A stretch of DNA of 64,000 nucleotides, from contig NC_073639.1 in NCBI RefSeq assembly GCF_029407905.1, forward strand, positions 41,867,501-41,931,500. The letters run 5' to 3'. This document shows positions 45,484 to 57,182 of this stretch, one piece after another (the stretch's first letter is position 1; each line of letters starts with the position of its first letter). Below the pieces are notes generated by a model, which saw only the letters and a list, made by a program, of their open reading frames with translations, searched no databases and was not told the DNA's origin. The translations under genes were made by a program, and so were the position numbers. The stretch is from Bubalus kerabau. Taxonomy: Eukaryota > Chordata > Mammalia > Artiodactyla > Bovidae.

Positions 45484-47202
45484 AATGATTATGGTAATTT
45501 ATCCAATATATTTTGAAAATAAAGTAGTCCTCATCTTTGAATGGTATCATAGTAATGAATCCCATGCGTATTGAAACCTTACCCTCATTTTCATATGGTT
45601 CCACTGTAACTAGTCCGCTGTAGATGATCTGTCATAGCTAATTATTAAATTCTCATTGAACTGAACTGAATTACCAAGTTTAAAGCTAGATGAAACTTTT
45701 AAATTTAACTCCTGCATCTCTTCGTTTTTCAGAATTTTATATATAGTAATAGGAAGAATTATTAATTCTGAATTATACTCACCCACAGTTTGAAAACCTA
45801 AAGTTATAATTTTTCACATGTTTCTTCCTGGTTTCCCTACATCCAAATTCCTCAGACTTGAATAATTTAAATTAATTATCTTATATTGAACAGCTACATA
45901 AAAACAAGAGTCAGAAATATAATTTCTGTGCTCTTCAACTTTCTAACATGTAACATTTAATGAACATATATTTTGTATTTCTTTCTTTTAAAGCATATGT
46001 TTTAAAAGACAAAAGCATCATAAAAATAGAAATTTATGTAAAATGTGGATCAGGCAGCTTAAATTTGAACCTTTAATAAGTTGCTACTAAAAGCTGAATT
46101 TAAATTCCCTTAAAGCCTGTCTATGCTCCTCCTCTTCATCCTCACCATTGTCGCCACTATCATCCCCTTCATATTTTGAGATCTAGTTTTCCTAGTAAAT
46201 ATAAACTATGTGATGTTACAAATTTTCTGTCTTCTCTGAAGACATTGCCAGGACAAGATGGGAGAATGACACAGTGAAAATTGCCATTAAGGTAGAAAGT
46301 TATTAGTGCTAAGTATAGTTCAGTCACTTACCAATTAAACCATGTGGAATTGCCAAAGTTAAAAACAAAATTCAAAAATGTCATTCTTGTTTTATTCAGT
46401 GCATGCATAACTTCTTGAACTCAGTTTCTTAATTTTTAATTTGGAGTAAATATTTCCTTTGTGGTAGAGAGTAAAGCTAAAGCAATATTTGCATATGTTT
46501 GGAATACCTAAAGGACTAAATAAATAATAGCTACTGTACTAATTTAGGTATATCTCTATACTTATTTCATTGTGTTTTACAAACTGCCATTTAATCCCTT
46601 TAGGATTAATTTAAATGCAAATGTTGCATTCAGATTCTAGCTGTTGTACACTGTGGGAAAAAAGTGGTTACCACTTTGAAATAATGATAAATACTCTATT
46701 AACTTTAATTGTTATTTTCTAGGAAGCATGCAAGAGAGTGTGACAAGAACATCACCATAGGCAAAGGTCTATTAGCCAGCTAGACCAATAAAAATTATAC
46801 CTCTTGTCAAAATTGGAAGGGCCAGTAATCATTATCAAGCCTAATAAAGAATTACAGTATTAATTTAAAAGTTTATTTTCATTCACTTGTGAACCTTGGG
46901 CTAATTCCAAAAGTCACATGAAGGAAATAGAAACACTGCCTGTCTAATTTCCCTGCCTGCCTAATGCATAACGAGAACAGGGTTGACTCTCTAGTCAAGA
47001 AATCAATTATTAAGCAGTGCAAACATTATTTTAATTTAGAAGAAACTTGTTTCTAAAAGTTTGTCCTGTTGTTGCTAAATTGATTCTTTCCTTTTCAACA
47101 ATTTCTACCATCACAAATCCACCCTCTCTTTTTCTCCCTATTGCAAGAATTCTGCTTACCTAGAAAGGATTTTAAAGTACATGATGGAATGACTAGCATT
47201 TG
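45484..47202. other. Gene-free stretch
   Basis: 1.7 kb of AT-rich DNA lacking nameable repeats, which stands out in this window. The part at 46690-46900 is somewhat more complex and would be the place to look for conserved non-coding sequence. No coding frame is supported. Confidence 0.5.
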
Positions 47203-47417
47203 TATCCATGATTTTTTTTTTCAAATTTTTTTTTATTTTATTTTTAAACTTTACATAATTGTATTAGTTTTGCCAAATATCCAAATGAATCTGCCACAGG
47301 TATACATGTGTTCCCCATCCTGAACCCTCCTCCCTCCTCCCCTACAATTAAGATGTGTTCATGATAAAACAAATATAGTCAAATGTAATTAAAAAGTCAT
47401 GAGTATACTATCCATGA
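47203..47417 (-). mobile_element. L1-BT 3' end, antisense, with TSD and snap-back junction
   Basis: The T-tail (47212-47250) and antisense L1-BT terminus ('attgtattagttttgccaaa', 'ccctcctccctcctcccc') end at 47342. The repeat 'tatccatga' at 47203-47211 and 47409-47417 is the target duplication. Between the L1 5' end and the right TSD lies a 58-bp inverted copy of the downstream flank (47344-47401). Confidence 0.9.
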
Positions 47418-47470
47418 CTTTTTAATTACATTTGACTATATTTGTTTTATCATGAACACATCTTAATTGT
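47344..47470. repeat. Perfect 58-bp inverted repeat, 11-bp spacer
   Basis: Arm 47344-47401 (starting 'acaattaagatgtgttcatg') is the exact reverse complement of arm 47413-47470 (ending 'gaacacatcttaattgt'). The spacer is 'agtatactatc'. I checked all 58 positions by eye and found no mismatch. Confidence 0.95.
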
Positions 47471-48262
47471 AAGATATGTTCATCTTAGAAATAATTATCT
47501 ATTTCAGATAATTAATCTTGGAAAAAATAAAAACTATAAACAAAATAGATATAAAACCTTAAAAGTAATTGATTGAAGTATAAAAATAACTAATTAATTT
47601 AATGGATTATGACTATTAATCCATGTATAATACTAAATGAAAAAGTAAAAACTGAGAAGTGTTTCCAAATCTCTTATATTTAAAATATTTTATGGAAGGT
47701 AAACTTAGGGAGGAACTATAAAAATTAACCTTTGTGTAATCTACCCATACTGTACCAACACCATGAGATAAAGATAAATTTACCACTGTTGGCCTCAGTT
47801 TTAAGAAGGACCATTTTCCTTAAGAAAAGTCTATTGACTTGAACCAGGAAGCTGAACATCAACTTTTAAAGACTGAATTTTCTTATCATAACATCCCTTT
47901 CTCTGTTTCAAGTTCTCTTGAAAGCAGCTTTTTGCCCTTTCCTTGTTTGCCTATTTCAGTCTCGTAAGTAAAGCACCTTTGATTTCAACTGACACATGCC
48001 TCTCAAATTATTGGCTAATGGGTGTAAAGCAGCTGATCCTGGGTTTTGTTCTGCTCTGGGGAAGGCACCACAATTAATGGGCCAAATAATTATGTTTTCC
48101 TATATTGTCCTTACTACAATGTTTCTCCTTCCTATTTCAGCTTTGTCTTACCACTATTTTGTCATTAATATATAGTTGAAGGGTTGAAAAGACACCAGAA
48201 AGTGCAAGGTGCTATTTCCATGTCATCTGAATTTCTATTATTTGTGTGACCCACCCTATATT
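47471..48262. other. Gene-free stretch
   Basis: Nothing recognised. Confidence 0.5.
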
Positions 48263-48759
48263 ATTAGTTCTGTTCAGTCACTCAGTCGTGTCCAACTTTG
48301 TGACTGCATGGAATGTAGCATGCCAGGCTTTCCTTTTCATCACCAACTCCCAGAGCTTTCTCAAACTCATGTCCAGTGAGTCGGTGATGCCATCCAACCA
48401 TCTCATCATCTAAAGTCCCCTACTCCTCCCGCCTTCAATCTTTCCCAGCATCAGGTTCTTTTCCAATGAATCAGTTCTTTGTTATCAGGTGGCCAAAGAA
48501 TTGGAGCTTCAGCATCAGTTCTTCCAATGAATATTCAGGACTGATTTCCTTTAGAATTGACTGATTTGATCTCTTTGCTGTCCAAGGGACTCTCGAGAGT
48601 CTTCTCCAACACCACAGCTCAAAAGCATCAATTCTTCAGTGCTCAGCTTTCTTTATGGTCCAATTCTCACATCCATACATGACTACTGGAAAAACCATAC
48701 ATTTGAGTAGACAGACAATTGTCTGGAAAGTAATGTCTCTGCTTTGTAACACGCTGTCT

Positions 48760-49040
48760 AGGTTGGTCATCAGAGAAGGCTATGGAACCCCACTCCAGTA
48801 CTCTTGCCTGGAAAATCCCATGGATGGAGGAGCCTGGTGGGCTGCAGTCCATGGGGTCGCAAAGAGTTGGACACGACTGAGCAACTTCCCTTTCACTTTT
48901 CACTTTCATGCATTGGAGAAGGAAATCCAGTGTTCTTGCCTGGAGAATCCCAGCGATGTGGGAGCCTGGTGGGCTGTCGTCTATGGGGTTACACAGAGTC
49001 AGACATGACTGAAGTGACTTAGCAGTAGCAGGTTGGCCAT
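48760..49040 (+). mobile_element. BOV-A2 SINE inserted in BovB, with TSD
   Basis: Two A units: 'ccactccagtactcttgcct' ... 'gcaacttccctttcactttt', then 'gcattggagaaggaaatcca' ... 'ctgaagtgacttagcagtag'. TSD 'aggttggtcat' (48760-48770) and 'aggttggccat' (49030-49040), one mismatch. Pasting the BovB across the insert restores it. Confidence 0.92.
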
Positions 49041-49548
49041 AGATTTTCTTCCAAGGAGCAAGCATCTTTTTATTTCATGGCTGCAGTCACCATCTGCAGT
49101 GATTTTGGAACCCAAGAAAATAAAATCTGTCACTGTTTCCATTGTTTCCCCATTTATTTGCCATGAAGTGATGGGGCTAGAGGCCATGATCTCCGTTTTT
49201 TGAATGTTGAGTTTCAAGCCAGCTTTTTCACTCTCATCAAGAGACTCTTTAGTTCCTCTTTAGTTTCTGCCATAAGGGTGGTGTCATCTGAATATCTGAG
49301 GAATTGATATTTCTCCCAGCAATCTTGATTCCAGCTTGTGCTTCATCCAACCCTCTGTACTCTGTTCTCTGCATAGAAGTTAATTAAGTAGGGTGACAAT
49401 ATACAGCCTTGATGTACTCCTATCCTAATTTGGAACCATTCCATTTTTCCATGTCTGGTTCTCACTGCTGCTTCTTGAGCTGCATACAGATTTCGCAGGA
49501 GACAAGTAAGGTGGCCTGGTATTCCCATCTCTTTATAAGAATTTTTCA

Positions 49549-49804
49549 TACATGAAATATCATGTATGAAACGAGTTGCCAGTCCAGGTTTGATGCACGA
49601 TACTGGATGCTTGGGGCTGGTGCACTGGGATGACCCAGAGGGATGGAATGGGGAGGGAGGAGGGAGGAGGGTTCAGGATGGGGAACACATGTATACCTGT
49701 GGCGGATTCATTTTGATATTTGGCAAAACTAATACAATTATGTAAAGTTTAAAAATAAAATAAAAAAAAAAGAAGTAAAAAGTATCCTAAGCAAAAAAAA
49801 AAAA
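49549..49804 (+). mobile_element. L1-BT 3' end inserted in BovB, with target deletion
   Basis: 'catgtatgaaacgagttgcc' to 'actaatacaattatgtaaag' and an A-rich tail, then an extra 'gaagtaaaaagtatcctaag' and a 13-A run. The BovB is missing about 30 bp at this point (the part reading 'cagtttcttgtgatccacac' in the copy at 3.7 kb) and no TSD is visible. Confidence 0.88.
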
Positions 49805-50054
49805 AGCTTTATCATAGTCAATGAAGCAGAAGAAGATGTTTTCCTGGAATTCTCTTGAATTTTCTGTGATCCAGCAGATGTTGTCAATTTGATCTCTGTT
49901 TCCTCTGCCTTTTCTAAATTCAGCTTGAACATCTGGAAGTCTCACTGTGTATATAAATCTCTATACACCATTGCACATAATCACAGAATATCCTCAGCAA
50001 CATATCACTGTAATAAGACTACATGATGCCAAGAAATATATGCCATGTTAATAA

Positions 50055-50290
50055 TCTAAATATCTAAAACTTATTGAGCAGTCACTATGCAACGGACATT
50101 ATACATTAATATATACAGTTACAAAGGGGCACTTTGAAGCCCCATTTACTGTTGAAAAAACCAAGAAATGGAAAGAATGTAACTTACCTACTATCATATA
50201 ACCAAGAAGTGTTAAGATTTAATTCCAAGTAGTCAGTTTCCAAAGCAGTGCTCTGAATCCTAACTCATTATTCTTTGTTTTATCATGCAG
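50055..50290 (+). mobile_element. MIR/L2-related SINE
   Basis: 'cttattgagcagtcactatg', then 'tactgttgaaaaaaccaaga' and 'gcagtgctctgaatcctaac' follow the MIR consensus order. Diverged. Confidence 0.6.
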
Positions 50291-50845
50291 TACTCATATC
50301 ATCTATGTGCTTCTCTCTGCTATATCGAGAACAGATAAAATGTCAATATAGTCCATAAAGTCAGTCTTTTATTCAAAAATAAATTATCATTGTAATGGTT
50401 TACTAGATTTGCATTTTATATATCTATACATGCACACAATAACATGAAACAACTTAAGGACTACATTATAATATTGTTACATATCCCATAAGAAAATATT
50501 TGTCTAAATTTTTTCAGTTATAACATACTATGAAAAAAATATTTTAGGGTAGAGTCAAATATGGCAACATCCCTTTGGTTTTGCATAAAATAACTTGCAA
50601 AATATTTTTCTTCAAAAACCTTGCTTTGATAATCTTTTAAAATTTTATAAATTTAAAATTTTTAAAAAGTTTCCAACACTCTGAGATTGAGTTAAATTTC
50701 ATCACACTATTTAATTGTTCTTTTGACTGGGACAGCTAGATGTCAGTTATAAGAGAGGAGCATTAATGTCTATACCATTTCTGAAAACTCTTCATCTGCC
50801 TACACAGAATATAAATACCCTAAAAATTCATTTTATATAAGTACA
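50291..50845. other. Gene-free AT-rich stretch
   Basis: Nothing recognised. Confidence 0.5.
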
Positions 50846-51100
50846 AAATGTTTGCCTTTTGATACTGTTCACGGGGTTCTCATGGAGAGCTGAATCACTG
50901 AAAAAGACCCTGATCCTGGCTAAGATTGAGGGCAGACAGGAGGAGAAAGGGGTGACAGAGAATGGGATGGTTGGATGGCATGTCCAAATCAATGGACATG
51001 AGCAAAGTCTGGGAGGTAATGAAGGACAAGGAAGCCAGGCGTGCTGCAGTCCACGGGGTTGCAAAAAGTTAGACATGACATAGTGACTGAACAGCAACAA
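50846..51100 (+). mobile_element. BovB 3' tail with inverted 5'UTR scrap
   Basis: 50887-51100 is the BovB 3' end in sense ('ctgaaaaagaccctgatcct' to 'agtgactgaacagcaac'). Directly left of it, 50846-50881 matches the BovB 5'UTR in antisense ('gccttttgatactgttcacg'; compare 23937-23960). Everything between these points of the element is missing. Confidence 0.82.
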
Positions 51101-51270
51101 TGACAATTATTACTATTTTCAACAATGTTTTTGCAAAGCAACAAATTACTTCAACATCTCATGTGTTCTCTTTATAGCACTGTCTCCTGTGTAACAACCA
51201 TAACTACAAGTTTACAAGTCATTGATTTCTTTCGGGGTTAGCAGGGATTCACAAAGTTTCTTGTAATGAA

Positions 51271-51370
51271 AAGATTTGGGCTTTCCTGGTAGCTCAGCTG
51301 GTAAAGAATCTACCTACAAGGCAGGAGACCATGGTTTGATTCCTGGGTCAGGAATATCCCCTGAAGATTT
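51271..51370 (+). mobile_element. Bov-tA tRNA-like head only, with short TSD
   Basis: A complete head (51278-51363) with an intact A box ('tagctcagctgg') and a B box with one change ('ggtttgattcc'), ending at 'ggaatatcccctg'. The BovB-derived tail is absent. 'aagattt' at 51271-51277 and 51364-51370 may be its TSD. It is a SINE piece, not a tRNA gene. Confidence 0.8.
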
Positions 51371-51885
51371 AATTTTGGTACATATCCAAAGCAAAGTAAA
51401 CACACTCTGCTTGCTATTTTCAGTAATACCACAGAATAAAACCAGTCTTCATAATATAATGTTGAATAAAAATTATATATGATAGAAACTATATATGAAT
51501 TAATATTTAAAATATTTATTATACTTTGTATCTATAAATCATTTTTAAAGGACTAGTTTAATATAGAAATGAAAATATAAAACATGAGAAAATATTCTTT
51601 CCTTCTTCCATTGTATTGGCCAGAAAGTTCATTTGGGTTTTTTCCATAAGATGTTATTTTTTTTTAACTTACTTATATTTTATGACATTTAGACTCTTAG
51701 GAAAGAAAGAAGTCATTCAGTCCCCTACCCTTGTGTTAGCATTGTTGACCAAAGAAAAGAAAATGAACACATTATCATTCTTCACTTGGAGAAAAAAGTA
51801 AGAAAATCGTATTTGAAGCAAAAGTAATGGGGGAAAAAAAAAAAAACAAAACTCCTGATTTTCTATTCTGGCCTAACAGTGGAAG
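51371..51885. other. Gene-free AT-rich stretch
   Basis: Nothing recognised; A-run at 51836-51846. Confidence 0.5.
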
Positions 51886-51893
51886 TATATATA

Positions 51894-51942
<49 letters not shown>
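51886..51942. repeat. (TA)n(TG)n(TA)n compound microsatellite
   Basis: TA units, about eight TG units, then about seventeen TA units. Likely unstable. Confidence 0.93.
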
Positions 51943-51945
<3 letters not shown>

Positions 51946-53849
51946 ATGTTTGCTAAATGAAATGTAGCTTTCACACAAAACATTAAGAACAGTGACACCT
52001 ATGAGTGAGAGTATAGAGGTGAGTTTGATGACTACCATCTGTTCTCCAGTCCTGTGGGCTTTTTTCTTCTGTCTGGGGGCTGCACTCATGCTTAGAGCAC
52101 AAATATAGTATTCAACCAAGTTATTTTGCAAGTAAATCAAGTTGCTTCACAATTTAGTATATTCTTAAATATACTTGGAATATATGTGGTTGTGAATGTG
52201 ACTCATTCCCATAGAATGCTCCACCCTGAAACCCTGATAAATTCCCATATGCATTTCTATAATTTGATTGTGGGAAGAGTTCTTAGGCTTATTTACTTGT
52301 TTCACTGTTTTGAGTAAGAAGTACTGCTTAGATGTTTTTTTCTAACTTCAAAATGACTCCAAGAATTTATAAATATAGGAAAATGATGTATTGTAAATGA
52401 TGTATACCAAAGCAAAATTATTCCGAACTCAAAATAATTTGCAGTTTAAAATCTCTTAGTTTACTTTGAGACATAAATTCTTCTTTAAATATTAATGTTT
52501 TTAAAATATTAATTCAGATAAGAAAGAAAATCCATCATCAGCAAAGACCTTTTCTGCTACACTTTTAAATAATATATTTTCAAAATATGTATAATAGCAC
52601 AAACAATAGAGACAGTCTCTAATTTTGATTTGATTTTCAATTGAGGGTTAGTCATCAACAAGATAATGAACAATGTTGAGTATTATTTCATTTTATATTT
52701 ACAGAATTAATTACAAGTTCTTAACTTTTCAATTGTCTTGGCTATGCTTTGTATTAAAAGAGAAGACCAAACCATAGCAAAGCTAATTTGTTCCAGGCAT
52801 TTTAGCTAAATCAAAAGTGAAATAAGCTGTATTAGATGTTGAGTTGAAAACGATTAATTGATCTGCTCTGTTATATCTTATTACTCTCTCATATGCTATT
52901 AACTTAAATAGATGATCTTATGCTCACTTTCCCTGGAGCAATTTGAATCTTTACTGAGTTACAGTCAAAATAAAAAGACACCATTTGTCAAAGAGAGAGA
53001 ACCAGAACCAGAGTATCTGAATCTCAGTAAATGTTTCTTTAAAGTTACTGGTAATTTGCCAGAATTTAATCTCCCCAATTCAGTGATATATTTCACTTTG
53101 ATACTTTTAACCTGGTTTTCACTATTCTCCACAGAGATATTTGTATTTTACTTGAGGGCAATAAGACAAAGCAAATAAAGGCTCCTTAGCTCCTGCCATA
53201 TCATCCCAATAGGAAAGAAGAGGGATAATCTTTACCTATATTGATGAGTGAATCTCTTTTCTGATCAAGATTTGTGTTTGTGTGTGGAATGTGTAATAGC
53301 ATAATTAGCTTTGAGCCTCTGAGCTAGACTACATTGCAACACTTTGACATAGATGTATCAAAAAATCAGACTGTAGCTCCTCTAATGCTCTCTTTAATGT
53401 TCAGAAAGGACAGAAAAGTTTACCTTATCCTTCTCATTATCATTTCTACTTCTGTCTGAGTGTAAGGTCTTAGTCATAGGATGCTTTGTATCACCTGCAT
53501 CTGTCTCAAGATATCACTTACAGTCACGTGCAACTATTTCAATACAAGAAAGTCTATCTGAAAGAACAGATTTCAACAGTTCAAATTTTTCACATCAGCT
53601 GGTAATGATGTAGCCATTCTTTGTAACTCTGGCAGAAGATGAAATTCTGTGAAGTCTCGGGGATCTCATACTCAATTTGAATTGTTCTTAAATTTACTAA
53701 GAGAATTTTTTTTTTCTCAGCTAAGAGGAAATTAAATTTAAAAAGACATCATCAGATGCCAGTCTAGCGATGCCAATGTTACACATCTATGTAGATCTCC
53801 AAAAGCCAAAAGTGACTGGGATTAATCTAAGGCCATTTTAATGATAGTG
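51943..53849. other. Gene-free stretch
   Basis: 1.9 kb with no nameable repeat. The 88-codon plus-strand frame at 52912-53178 shows no motif I know and has ordinary AT-rich composition, so I do not call it a gene. Confidence 0.5.
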
Positions 53850-54500
53850 TTACTGAAAGTGGGATTTGGCTCCCTTCTGCTCAAAAGCCAGTAAACAGGC
53901 AAGGTTGATTTGATGAAAAGGAAATTTTGCTTTATTTCAGATGCCAGTCACTGGAAGGGGGAAGGACAGCTGTATGTCCAAAGGCCAACTTCTATCACTG
54001 ACAATCATTGGGCAAGAAATTTTATAGACAGAGGGAGGAAGTGATATGTAGAAATAGTGCAGTCAGCTCTGACAGTCATCTTGAAATTGATCATGTGGTG
54101 TTCTGACTAGTCTTATCTTGTTTTAGGTAGAGTTAATCTTCAGTTCCAGTTTCCATTTCTTTGAGGCCAATTCTCAAAATCGTGCTAGCTTATGTCATGG
54201 CTACAGTCTGGTCACCAGATAATTAACTTCTTCTCCTTGGTGGAGATTTCAGTATTTATAAGACAGCTCATAGGACATGGTTCAGCATATTACCTATGGC
54301 CCTAGAGAAGAAAATAAAGGTCCTTGACTATGTTCAATGAGTACATTATTATTATTTGGTGTCCTTTGACTGTTTTCCTTTGTTTCTGCAATTCTCACTT
54401 CTCTGATTGAACTTATTCTTGGACTAAAGTTTTCCCACAGACAAAAGTCACAAGAGGACAAAGAGGGAAGAGGCAAAGATCATAGGGCCCATTCAATTTC
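53850..54500 (-). mobile_element. Possible endogenous retrovirus LTR, antisense
   Basis: The block from 'tgaaagtgggatttggctcc' to 'catagggcccattcaatttc' has LTR-like size and composition. 'atagtg' at 53844-53849 and 54502-54507 could be a 6-bp target duplication. The ends are not clean TG...CA. Family unassigned and the call is uncertain. Confidence 0.4.
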
Positions 54501-54639
54501 AATAGTGATATATATTAACAATAGTGCTACTATATAATAATAATGACAATTTTTTATTGTTTTAAATAAAATCTTTATACATTGTATTTCAACTTATGAA
54601 TATAGCACTCTTTTCACATAGGAAAAAAGAAAAAATAAA

Positions 54640-54745
54640 CTAAAATTCAATGAGGTTAAACTATGTACCATGGTAGCTAGTAACTGCCAGAAGCAGGGTT
54701 CAAGTACACTTGTGCCTGATAACATTAAACCAGCACTTAAGTGAC
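54640..54745 (+). mobile_element. MIR-like fragment
   Basis: 'gaggttaaactatgtaccat', 'agctagtaactgccagaagc', 'agggttcaagtacac' fits the MIR core, weakly. Confidence 0.4.
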
Positions 54746-55604
54746 ATAACCAATGTTAACTGAAAACACATATTCCTCACAGTTAGTTAATATACATTGT
54801 AAACTGGTGAAAATCCTATGCACATCAATTTTGAAATGCCCACCACATTATAAAATGAACTAAATACTTCTTGTACATGTATAATGCAAACCTTTGGCAA
54901 GCCATATTTAAACATATTCAATGAAGCATTTTTGATAAAGAAAACAATACACTACCACAGAGTTATTTAAAAAATGATAATGATATGTCTCTGCTGATGT
55001 GAAAAGACTTTCAAGACATGCTATTAACTTTTGAAAACCAAGCTTTGAGTAAAGGGGCGTGGGAAACAAAGAAGATGAGCCCTACATTTGCCTGAGCTAA
55101 CTGATTCAAGAGTTCCAAGCCCTGGTACAAAAATGTGGACCCAGAGTTGAGGAGAGGGAAATGGGTGTTTGAGGAATCCAAGGTTGTCAGAGTTCACAAG
55201 ACCGAGTACCAGAGCAGAAAAAGCAGCACTGAGACAACACAGAAAACCTGCAGAGGGGCTCCGTCAGCACACGCCATGGAAACCAGCATAAGCACAGGCT
55301 AGAAGAAGCTATATAAGGAAACTAGATAAGACTGGTGAGAACTCCATCTAAATAGATAGACACGATACCCACAGCTCAAATACAGTTGAGTGGCACACCT
55401 CACCACCATGGGATGTTGATAGAATACACACAATTGTATTACAGTAGTAAAAGAAAGTAGACCAAAACATTGATCTTACATCAAACATGAAAATTCCAAG
55501 GATCAAACTAAATAATTTAAGAAAATGTTAGACTAAAGCTGAGAGATATTTATAGGAACACAAATATTAATCATACATTAGAATTCTAAATGGCTAGAAT
55601 TCTC
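54746..55604. other. Unidentified stretch
   Basis: 55020-55420 is less AT-rich than its surroundings and may be an old L1 5' region or unrelated. I cannot name it. Confidence 0.35.
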
Positions 55605-55900
55605 ATACTTAGTGAAGTCAGAGAAAGTTATACCATATGAAATCATATATATGTGGAATCTAAAAAGAAATACAAATGGAATTATTTACAAAATGGAAAC
55701 AGAGTCATAGACATAGAGAACAATCTTATAGTTACCAAGGGGAGAAGTATGGGGGTAAGGATAGATTGAGAGTTTTGGATTAACATGTACACATTGCTAT
55801 ATTTAAAATGGATAAGCAACAAGGATCTACTGTATAGCATGGGGACTCTGTAATAACTTAAATGGGAAAATAATTTGAAAAAAAAATTAAATAAAGACAT
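55605..55900 (+). mobile_element. L1 3'UTR fragment, sense
   Basis: 'tatatatgtggaatctaaaa', 'gcaacaaggatctactgtat' and 'taacttaaatgggaaaataa' follow a cetartiodactyl L1 3' end, with a short A-rich terminus. Confidence 0.75.
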
Positions 55901-55959
55901 ATCAGGCAAATGAAAATAAAGTGAAAGCAAGGACTCAATTCTGGTTTTGAACCAGTTTG

Positions 55960-56520
55960 AATTCAGAGAAAAAAAAAAAGTGGCTAGCTTTCAATCTAAA
56001 TTATTAGGCATTCAAAGAAACAAGAAAATAAACCTATAACAAGGAGAAAAATAAATCAAAACAAATCTAGAAATGACAGAGATGATATAATGATTAGGTA
56101 AAGGGCAATAAAAGTTATTCAGCTGTATTCCATATGTTCAAGACTCTGGAAGTAATATAAAAGATATTAAGTATAGATTTGGGTGACATTTTTAAAGCTC
56201 TCAGTGGAAACATTAGAGATTAAAATGGTAATTGTTCAGTTGAAAATTAAAATGGGCAGGATTGATAACAGATTATATATCACCAAAAAAACACTGGTGA
56301 ACTTAAAGACATATCAGTAGAATCAATCAACAAGAATGAACAAAACATTGTGAGTACAAAAACATTTCAAGTGGCCTAGTTTTTTTGTAACAGGAGGTCA
56401 CCAAAGAGAAGAATAAAGTCATAGAATGAAAAAATACTTGGAAAAATAATGGAAATTTCTTAATTTGACAAAAACTATAAACCCAAAGATCTAGAAAGCT
56501 AAAATTTAAATGCCTAATAG
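55960..56520 (+). mobile_element. HAL1/L1 5'-region fragment, sense
   Basis: 'ttcttaatttgacaaaaact' and 'ataaacccaaagatctagaa', preceded by 'ctcagtggaaacattagaga', match HAL1/old L1 ORF1-flanking sequence in order. No frame survives. Confidence 0.55.
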
Positions 56521-56776
56521 AATTTCAAAATGGAAAAAGGTAGACGTGAGAAGGTAGACACTGAATTATTTCATTCACATAAATTTTAAGAAATGCATAG
56601 TGGGACTGGAGGAGAAGGATGTTTTCCTTCCAAATGGAATGTTTCCATTCCAAAACAAAGGGAATGTTTTGAGGCAAATAAATTTATTACCTTGATTGTG
56701 GTTATGACATGTGAGTGTATACATATTAAATCTTACCAAATTGTGTATGTTATGTGTGAAATATATCTTAAGATTA

Positions 56777-56985
56777 GGCTTCCCGGGTGGCTCAGATGGT
56801 AAAGAATCTGCATACAATGCAGAAGACCTGGGTTCAATCCCTGGGTTGGGAAGATCCCCTGGAGGAAGGCATGGCAACCCATTCCAGTATTCTGGTCTGG
56901 AGAATTCCATGGACAGAGGAGCCTCTCAGGCTGAAGTCCATAGGGTTGTAAAGAGTCTGATATGACTGAAGTGACTTAGCATGCA
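56777..56985 (+). mobile_element. Bov-tA SINE, sense
   Basis: Complete from 'ggcttcccgggtggctcaga' to 'atatgactgaagtgacttag'. No clear TSD. Confidence 0.9.
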
Positions 56986-57158
56986 TGCACACATATTCAC
57001 ACATATAAATTACATTGTAAAATAATTACTGATACTTTCCTTTGCATCAGCCTGGCCTGGAGAAAACACATGCAAAGAAAATAGCAAAGAAAAAAAAATA
57101 GCAAAGAAGATATCTGTCTGTAGTACTGGAGCCAAAGAATAGAATCATTTTCTGAAAA

Positions 57159-57182
57159 ATAAATAAATAAATAAATAAATAA
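57159..57182. repeat. (AAAT)n microsatellite
   Basis: Six tetranucleotide units. Confidence 0.9.

Larger units (their letters stand above)
48263..49945 (-). mobile_element. BovB 3' half, minus strand, split by two insertions
   Basis: The three blocks of one BovB are 48263-48770, 49030-49548 and about 49805-49945. On the minus strand they read in order from AGFRKGR-type sequence and AKAFD-type sequence, through HQGCILSP (about 49400), to the C-terminus and the tail at 48263. Between the first two lies a BOV-A2; between the last two an L1-BT end. The frames are broken. Confidence 0.92.

Noticed and set aside
45655..45672. Second BovB terminus ('gaactgaactgaa') downstream of the 43.3-45.5 kb copy
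   Set aside because: Only the tetranucleotide motif is present, with no BovB sequence beside it. Probably chance or minor duplication.
45484..47202. Host exon in the repeat-free stretch
   Set aside because: No long frame and no convincing splice-flanked coding pattern. Could still hold non-coding regulatory DNA.
51281..51355. tRNA gene
   Set aside because: A and B boxes are present, but the sequence is the tRNA-derived head of Bov-tA and does not fold as an intact tRNA by inspection.
52912..53178. 88-codon frame in repeat-poor DNA
   Set aside because: Base composition and codon use look like the surroundings, and there are no recognisable motifs or splice context.
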